Shown: in pieces, positions 56,901 to 64,000 of the stretch
Layout: each line of letters starts with the position of its first letter
Position numbering within the stretch: position 1 is the stretch's first letter
DNA from: Nymphaea colorata
Lineage: Eukaryota; Streptophyta; Magnoliopsida; Nymphaeales; Nymphaeaceae
Reading direction: 5' to 3'
NCBI RefSeq assembly: GCF_008831285.2
Contig: NC_045151.1
Coordinates: 8,992,571-9,056,570, forward strand
DNA length: 64,000 bases
Program-made: the position numbers and the translations under genes
Notes under the pieces: generated by a model
Told to the model about the DNA's origin: nothing
The model's database searches: none
The model's input: only the letters and a program-made list of their open reading frames with translations

Positions 56901-57160
56901 ATTAGACACATGTGGTTTGAGCGTTCCCACTGTTCAAAGTTTCGCTTATCATCATGGGAACTTTTATCTGTTAACTGAGGTGGGGAGAGCTCCCTAAATG
57001 CAAGGTCTAGATCCATAGAACCCAGAACAATCATGACTGTTTCTTTCCGGTCCTTAAAATTTGAACAATTTAACTCAGGAATAGTACTCAAATTTGCAGA
57101 TATCATGGAAGCAGAACTCACTGTACAAAGAACAAAAATACCAAACATGCTCACAATCAA
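53982..57160 (-). mobile_element. Copia-3: decayed Ty1/copia internal region
   Basis: Minus strand, in order. gag about 57107-56290: ISANLSTIPELNCSNFKD, HIMKMSHLASKLQALGLKL, zinc knuckle CFFCKYEGHMKKDCTKYH. GAG-pre-integrase at about 55880-55740: NFAMLWHRRLGYISEKRIKR. RT C-terminal part at about 55065-54840: SSVVRSLMYAQVCTRPDIAL. RNase H end at about 54540-54400: LEHIGTNSMIADPLTKGL. Most of integrase and the RT core are deleted (about 55730-55430 is short). Every segment lies in its own frame. It is an old, non-functional copy that interrupts the upstream part of the spatacsin-like gene. Confidence 0.88.
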
Positions 57161-57745
57161 TACATGTACATAGATGAAACAACAAATATCAATGAATTTA
57201 AATACAATGGCCCAAATCCCATCACAAGGTACCGGTGCAACATTAATATCTAATCTTTAGATTGAAATATTAATTGCAAGTGGTATTCTTGGTTAACAAT
57301 GAATATAGATAATTAGCCCTGTCAAATAACGAGCCCATCTTTGAATTGACTCACTATTCACATGGAAACCTAAAAAATTATCACATATTCATTACCATGT
57401 ATACTTAAACCTGACCAAGCAACAGTCCTCCTTTGGGTTGATCATTGCCTGCATGGATTAAGTATACTATCATTTAATGTTCAAAAGAGGTAAATTCCCA
57501 CAACAGAGGTCACTTTGGTGACATAAAGTACAAACCTAATCATTTCGAACAACAGATATAGCCAAACATCAAATTCATTGTCCAAATATTCATTTAAAGT
57601 ACACCCACAATTTTAACAACATGCAAAGCATGATACATATATTAAAATTTACATACAAATTTTTCCCTACATTCAATCCAAAACCAAAAGATTTAATGAA
57701 ATGGCTCAAAAAGAGTCCAAAATTTTAGAAACCGGTACCATAATT
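57161..57745. other. Probable Copia-3 leader or flanking sequence
   Basis: No coding domain. The text CCTTTGGGTTGATCATTGCC and CACTTTGGTGACATAAAG is repeat-like. Without a 5' LTR I cannot place the element boundary. Confidence 0.35.
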
Positions 57746-58215
57746 GTGCTTGAGTGGGTCAAGAACCACTGAATCGGCCTTAAAATGGCCAGTATCATTC
57801 TTAAACAATAACTAAAACACCCACATTGCCCTAAATAGGGCTGAACTGGTTTAAAAGTTGGACGAACCAGTGAAAAATAAACCGAATCAGTTCCAAAACC
57901 CACTAAACCAGTTGAAAAATGGCTAAAATTGGTTCTGAAACTGAATGAACCGGTTTGAAAAGCCTTGAATCAGTCTGAAAATCAACTGAATCGGTTTTGA
58001 AAAGCATAAACCGGTTTGAAAATCAATTGAACCGTTCTGAAAAACAACTGAACCGGTCTTAAAATCAACTGAACCGGTCTGAACCGTTTTAAACTTGAAC
58101 TGAATCAGTTTCGAAGAGCACGAACCAGTTCTGAATCGAGTCAAATCGGTCCTAAACCGAACGAACCGGTGTGATTCTCTTCAGAATCGGTTTTAAAAGA
58201 GAACCGTTTTACAAA
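57746..58215. repeat. Minisatellite with ACCGGTTT core
   Basis: Degenerate tandem units of about 20-25 bp built on AACTGAACCGGT(C/T)T(G/T)AAAA; a dozen or more are recognisable, for example at 57950-58090. AT-rich interior, no open frame of interest. Confidence 0.85.
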
Positions 58216-58600
58216 GTTTAAACCGAATGGATACGGGTTGGGTCTGACTTGACCCGATCCGGACCAAAAACCGAATTTTCAAAATTTAAAACTTATGGAT
58301 ACGGTGCGGGTTCGACATGACCCGAAACGGATCCGGAAGAACCGTATGGATACAGTCGGGTCAGACGCAACCCGACCAGAACCCGTAATCCAAAATGCAA
58401 ACTGAATGGATACGGGTCGGTCCGACGTGACCCGACCCGGATCCGCATTCTTAAACAGGATGGATACGGGCCCGGTCCGACAAGACGCATCCCGGATCCG
58501 AAAATTCTTAAACGGGCGTGGCGACAAAATTGTTTTTTTTTTTAAATCCTTATGGATCCGGGTCCGGTCTGCCATGACCCGACCCGGGTCCGACCCTCCA
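58216..58600. repeat. Minisatellite with GGATACGGGTC core
   Basis: Five or six degenerate units of about 60-70 bp, each with ATGGATACGGGT(C/T)(G)GGT, CCGAC and ATGACCCGACCCGGATCCG. The array abuts the ACCGGTTT array directly. Long open frames on both strands arise from the repeat. Confidence 0.85.
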
Positions 58601-60130
58601 TCGCTCGACCGCGCGAGCGGTTTTAGGCGTCGTCTCCACAACGGTGAAGTTCCACGGGTAGGCCACTCAACACGTGGGTGGCCGCCGGCAGGTGCCGCCA
58701 TGATGGCCGGCCGTCGCCCACCGAAAACCGGCTGGAATCAACCTTCTCCGTCCCGTTCGCAAAACTACCCCCTTTATTGGTTTGGGCGGCAGTAAAAGTA
58801 GCGAGAAAACCACCGGCAGGCCACCCAACAGCATGGGTAGCCGGCGGCGGGTGGTGCCAGGACAGCCGAAGGTCGTCCGTTGCCTAACGGCCGGCCATCG
58901 TTTGCCTAAACGGCGGATTCCGGCATTCCACCATTCTTCCTTATTTCTGCCCCTTTTTTGTGTTTCTGCGGCTGCAACAAAGGCGAGGAGGGCACCAGCA
59001 GGCCACCCAATAGCATGGGTTGCGTCACCACGGCCCGAGGCCCGCCTTCTCCTAACGGCGACCGTCACCCGTAGATCCGGTCGTCCCCTTCCCCGTTCCT
59101 CCTGTGTCCTTAGGTGCTTGCAACGGAAGCCCAACAGCTTTCGTTGCTCGCCCATGCCAAATTATTATTTTTTTTTTGGTGTTGCAGAGTTAGTGTCCGA
59201 ACCCAGTCAACCAAATATAGTCAAACCTAACCCAGGTCCACTTAATCGGACCCAACCTAGTCCCCCGGTCTAGTCCAACTAGCCCGACTACCTCTATCGA
59301 GTCAAGCCTAACCCTGTCCAAACCTTAACCTCACTTGAGTCTAGCGCCCATTCTAGCACTTGCGCGGGGCCGACACCTTCCTGCCAACTTCAGCACAACT
59401 TGGCCAGGCGGGCCGAGTCCAACTGTCTCATCTCTCAGCCAGGCGGGCCGAGACCGTCTTCGCTTCCGCTACCATCTTCCAGTCCTCGGCCAGGCGGGCC
59501 GAGCGCTCTCCTCATCTCCTCACTCTCTTCCGAGCGGTTAGGCGAACCGTGCTTCTCACCTCCTCTACCTCGTAGCTGAGATACTTCAGGGAGTGGCTCG
59601 CCACTAGTATTCCCCTGAAGTCACTTGCTGTTTTGCCTAGTCCCTCTCTAGGCCGGTAACTCTCTCCTTCCCCCTTGTAGATATTGGGGCGGGTTGTTGT
59701 TTGTTTTCTCATCCTGTATTTACTGCTTTAGCCAGCGCAAGCCATTGCTTCCCGGTGCGGTTCCTCGGAGGCCTAAGGCCGAAGATACAACTGCAGGGTA
59801 GCCAGCCACCTACTGGATCTCTGGGCGTGGTTTGCTTCGTTAGTTGTGGTTTGTGTGTATGTATGTGTGTGAATGCTGAGTGAGCTATGAGAGTCTTGTT
59901 GTAATCGCTTCTGTTTGTAAGGCCTATACCCGTAGTTATTGTAGTAGGATAAACCTCTGTTTTGGGAAACCCTTCCTTGTATCTCTGACCTAAGGGATTT
60001 GTGCTGTGGTGCCTGTTTGGCCGGGTAGAAAGTTGTACTTAATTTATTTAGGTTTCGTTTTTCGACTGGGCTCAACTTGGAGATCCTGGCTTTTAGGGCT
60101 GGTCTTGGCATAGAAGGGTCTAAGTCGGAC
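58601..60130. other. GC-rich repeat region, no recognised domain
   Basis: Three units with AGGCCACCCAACAGCATGGG (near 58660, 58815 and 59000) and GGCCGGCCATCG-like words lie in the first part. A T-run followed by GGTGTTGCAG occurs at about 59165-59190. Base composition is clearly higher in GC than the left 57 kb. The open frames here are short and repeat-derived. Confidence 0.5.
59400..59500. repeat. Threefold GGCCAGGCGGGCCGAG repeat
   Basis: The 16-bp word GCCAGGCGGGCCGAG occurs three times at intervals of about 40-50 bp (about 59402, 59440 and 59489), followed by a degenerate AGGCGAACCGTG at about 59541. Confidence 0.9.
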
Positions 60131-63100
60131 AAGTCCTAACAGGAACAAACAAGGCTTTGCCTCAACTCGAGGACTTAGTCTTTTTCTTAAAGGCAACTCT
60201 TTACAGACTCAAAGCATATAGACCATTGGCCTCCACTGTACAAGGCTCGGCTCGGCTTAAATACGAGGTCAGAGCATTCAAGTTTCAAACACTAGGCGGC
60301 AACACAATCCCGCCTATTTTCGAATTCAAAGGTGGGGCACTATGGCCATCCCGCCGAAGTTCTAATATCAAACTTAGGCGCCATGGCCAGCCCACCGAGT
60401 TTGAAATGAGGAGACAGGCCACAACCGTCCGTCGCCACCTGTCCAGCAACCGTTGCCACCCGCAGCAACGGTTGGCCACAGGCCTTACTACCCACAAGCC
60501 GCCTGTGCTTGCAGAGCCTTTGCCTGACATGTCCCTCGGCCTGCAACTGCTGGGCGCTGCCTGGCACCATGGCCGGTTGCCATCTGTTACAGACCAAATT
60601 CTAGGTTCCGGCCACGTAGAGGCAGAGCAGGCCGAACCCAGTCGGCGCAAGCGTAAGGCATCAGAGATTTGGGCTCGTTCTCTACAGCTTGTGGAAGTCA
60701 ATCCCAAGGAGAAGGAATCAGCACCAACGTTAGTTTCAGTGGGAGGAGCGGGAGGAGCAGTTGAGCCATAAACGGTGCTTGAACTGGGTAAGTCTCACAA
60801 AGTTAGTCAAGTCTTAACCAAATGAGTCCAGTCTACGCGTCCCATGAGGCTAGCCAAAGACCAAGGTCTTAGGCAAATGGCTCGGTCAAACCTGACCGAG
60901 CCCTTGGTCTAGTCAACCGAAGTGAGGGCGGGTCCCCTCACGAGGTCCCCACCCTGGGCTCACAAGGCTCAAGGGCTTAACCTTTTAATTTATGCGTTGG
61001 GCATTAGGCCCGGGTCTAGTTTTAAGTGTTTTCGTTAAGTAAATAGGTTTGCTTTCGTTGGGTTTCGAAATAAGGACCTAGCCTAGCGGGTTGTGCTTGG
61101 CAATTTGGATTTGGATTGTGGGTAGATAGCGAGATCTGGATTGTAGACTCGCTCAAATAGGAATTGTATATATTGTTTTAGATCTAGTGTATTGTATCGA
61201 ATTTTGGACTAAGTAAAGCATTTGCGAGATTGCATTCTCTCTCCTCCTCGTGAGGTTGTCTCTCTCTCCCTCGGTCTAGAGGCGAGTTCTTCATCTTCTT
61301 CGTCAGCCATCGAGTTTCACTTGGTGAAATCTGTGGTGCTTCTCATCCCCTCGCGTCCCCTTGGCCTGTGACGCCTCCAAATCCAGCAAAAGCTTCGGGC
61401 ATCGGAGACATTCTGGTGGTTATCTCAAAGCACGACGGCTTGCGGCGGATTCCTCCTACCGGCGGCAATCCCTCCCTCGTCCACGGCTGTTCCCCTTTCG
61501 AACTGCAATTCCAGCAAGGTTGGTACCTTCTTCTCGACCCCGGTGAAGTTGAGAGGCCGCCATTGCTATAGGGAAGGCTGAATTCGGTTTAGAATTCAGC
61601 AACGACGGCTGATTTGTTTACCTTACGATTTTTGGTTTTCTTCTTGTTGATCGGTGATTAATCTAGGACAAAATACGCTAAAACGCTAGGTCTTTCTCTC
61701 GGCGAACCCGTGAGGAAGGTCTGTGTTGAGCATCGAAATCTGTCTTAGAATATCCAAAGATCTTCGTGAAGAAAGGCCGTGAATCCACGGGTTAATATAG
61801 CCACAAAGGGAAGAACGAGAAATTGGATGTGACCGGTCTTTCTTGAAGAAAAACTCGGGTTCTGTCCTGCTTCCTGTTCTTCGGTCCAGCACGTTAAAAC
61901 TCCATGCAAATCAAGATCTAACCGGTGAAATATAATCTGTACGAGTTCATTGGAATCGCCCGGTCAAGAGCTGCAAAATAGCTAAGTTCGGGTGAGATCG
62001 CACGGTTGGATTGTTAGTTCACTTCCCCGCCGGTAAGCAGCTGTTCTCCGGCCAAGCCTGCAACTTCCGGCGTCCTCTCAAGATTCCGGCGTCGTAGGAC
62101 AACCCTGCCCTCGTGCGAGTTGAAGTCTTCGTGAAGCTTGGAGGGGCGTTCTGGACTTTGGCGAGATTGAACTCAAACCAGGCCGGTCTTCCTCACTAGG
62201 TGCGAGCCCACGTGAAGTCAACTCGGACCAGGTAAGTCCAATCTCCTCCGTTCCCTTGTCCACGTGTCGCTCATCCCACAGACTTCCCCAACTCGTGTCC
62301 CGCCTGGCCCATCGTGTCCTCCACCCGAAAAGCAGTTATCTTCCACGACCTTTAGCTTTAGGACTCACATCGCCACCTCGCCACTCACTTGAGTTGGCTA
62401 AGTCTTCTTCATTAGTCGCATAAGATCTCAGCCATCCATCTGGCCACGTGGCAGCATCACCCTGCCCACGACTGAGCCCTCCTCCAGCTCATACCTCACC
62501 TTTTTCACTAAACCGTCGCAGCTCGCCACCTCACCCTACACGTCATCCATCTTGTGCGCCACTCCCCTCTCTCGCGTCCCACTTTTCCACGATTTTAGCG
62601 CAAGTCCCCTTGGACTCGCACTTGGCCTCAATCACATCTCTATACATCATCAACCGCAGCTAGTCTCAACCATTGATCATTACACGTGTCTCTATCTCCC
62701 TTAGTCACGAGTCCTCCAAGCCAAGTCACCCCCCAGTTCCTCTAACCGCAGCCTCTTGTGACCCTTAATCCCCCCACGTGTCACCATCTCCTCACTCGAG
62801 AGTCCTACTTGAGTTACTTAGTCATTTAGTCTTTAGCTAACCCTCTTGGTTCGAGCCTAGTCCTAAGTCAACTTGACTTAGCTCACTAACTCGACTTAGG
62901 TTCCCTAGTCAACCCCAACTTAGTTTGACCTTGACCGAACTCAGCACACCTAGTCGACTTTGCCTTAGTTGACTCGAACTCTCTTGATTTAACCCATTCC
63001 CAGCCTTAGGAACTCGGTCAACCCGAGCCGTCTAGCTAGGACCAACCTAGTTGACTCGAGCCTAGCTTGAGTGACCTAGCTCACTTCCCTTCACCCGAGC

Positions 63101-64000
63101 ATAGTCCTTGACCCAACCCAGCTCGCCCGAATTCCTAAGTCCCTCGTCCGAGCTCATTCTTAACCTCCCCTTCTCTAGCTCACCCTCTCGGCTTAATTCA
63201 CCTAATAGCTAGGTTAACCCCCCTATCGAATCTAAGCCTCTTTTGACTCTCGGCCTACCCAGCCCGAGCCCCCTTAACCAGACTGGCCTACCGTAGAGCC
63301 CCACCAGTCCAAGCCGAGCCCAGCCGTAGCTAGGGACCAGGTTCAGCCGGCGACGTTAGCTCCCAGCTAGCCGTCTTTGGCCTGCACCTCGGCCGCGCTC
63401 CCCTCCGTCGGAATTCCAGCCGACGCCCGTGGTCGAGCCAACCGGAGAATAGGCAGGTAGGCACTGCCGAACTCGGCTTTCGCCCCGCTCGTCCTGTCCG
63501 CGGCTTCCGTCCAGCCTAGTGGCAACAACCGGTCACCCTCTCCTCTCGGCTCCCGGCAGCAGTTGGCTGCCCAGTCGGCACTCTCTCGCCGACCCGTCTT
63601 CAGTCTGCAGGTGGCACCCGTCAGCGTCTCGGCGACGTCCAGTCGCTGTTCTGTCGGCGCCAAGGCGACAGCATCTCGCCTTCGTCCCTGCCGCCGCATC
63701 CGCAGGTCTGCGCTCGGCCGATCGACTCCGTTCGCCAGTCAGCGCCCAACCACAGCTCACTGTCCCCTCGGCCACTCGTCAGCCCGCCGCCTCCGACAGC
63801 AAGTCTGTGTCCTTCACTGCTGCTCGCCCGTAGGCTATCCTCGACAGCAGGCGGCTGTCTCTGCTACCCGCGCGCCCGTCTTCGCTCGGCAGCAGGCTGC
63901 TGCTCCAGCTGACGGCGGTGTACTCGTCTGACAGCAGGAGGCTGTCCAGGCCGCGCGCTCCACGCCGGCCCGTTGCTGTATTGCCCGGGGATCGGAATTC
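60131..64000. other. GC-rich, AGTC/CTAGTC-rich region of probable retroelement origin
   Basis: A 204-codon plus-strand frame (60157-60771) has no domain I recognise and biased composition, and I do not call it a gene. From 62800 to 63300 degenerate words such as CTAGTCAACTTGACTTAG, GACTCGAGCC and CCCGAGC recur. From 63500 to 63950 CAGCAG and GGCTGTC words recur. The style resembles very long LTRs of Tat/Ogre-type elements, but I see no LTR edge, primer site or protein domain. Confidence 0.4.
60879..60902 (+). other. Perfect 10-bp hairpin with AACC loop
   Basis: GGCTCGGTCA, loop AACC, TGACCGAGCC. Six bases further lies CTAG followed by T (60909-60913), the arrangement expected of a Helitron 3' terminus. 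CTAG words are frequent in this region, so chance is a real alternative. Confidence 0.35.

Noticed and set aside
58279-58795. Overlapping open frames on both strands, 129-163 codons
   Set aside because: They follow the periodicity of the GGATACGGGTC array and of repeated GGCCACCC words.
60157-60771. A 204-codon plus-strand frame
   Set aside because: No recognisable domain, biased composition, and GC-rich DNA where stop codons are rare by chance. I could not support it as a gene.
63984-64000. CCCGGGGATCGGAATTC at the very end looks like a cloning polylinker
   Set aside because: It differs from the common vector linkers that I know, and GC-rich flanking DNA can give such words. One site is not evidence of vector. 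A vector screen of the sequence beyond the end would decide.

Overview
The window is nuclear DNA of a flowering plant. It carries spliced exons of a chloroplast import protein (TIC110-like) and of callose synthase, together with plant Ty1/copia and Ty3/gypsy retrotransposons primed by initiator-methionine tRNA. The lineage cannot be fixed from the sequence. I see no intact host gene, no rRNA, no tRNA and no CRISPR array. What is present is a mosaic of broken host gene fragments, all on the minus strand, buried in retroelements, segmental duplications and minisatellites.

Layout from left to right. 0.6-1.0 kb: remnant and end of a probable DNA transposon. 2.6-3.4 kb: two exons of a reticulon-like gene. 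3.5-8.0 kb: a copia element (Copia-1) with one LTR and a lost 5' end. 8.0-15.0 kb: a tandem duplication (A1, A2) of part of an ALA2-type phospholipid flippase gene. 15.0-16.5 kb: block B1, with callose synthase exons and one unidentified exon. 16.6-20.5 kb: more callose synthase exons, out of protein order. 22.0-27.7 kb: TIC110-like exons, one of them split by a young copia (Copia-2) with two identical 165-bp LTRs and a 5-bp target-site duplication. 28.3-39.4 kb: a gypsy chromovirus with 3.3-4.1 kb LTRs and only 3.7 kb between them, also inserted into a probable exon. 39.9-41.2 kb: a third, diverged copy of the A-core repeat. 42.2-43.8 kb: B2, the second copy of B. 44.8-53.3 kb: eight exons of a spatacsin (SPG11)-like gene with frameshifts and a nonsense codon; its introns hold a local tandem duplication and two miniature LTR elements (TRIMs). 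53.6-57.2 kb: a decayed copia (Copia-3). 57.8-64.0 kb: minisatellites followed by a GC-rich, low-complexity repeat region without a recognisable coding domain.

The host fragments keep their splice sites and reading frames well enough to be identified, but each is partial or broken, and their exon order is scrambled. Retroelement insertions into exons, tandem duplications and C-to-T nonsense changes account for much of the decay. The window therefore records gene fragmentation and does not hold a working pathway. Coordinates of exon edges come from reading splice signals by eye and may be off by a few bases.
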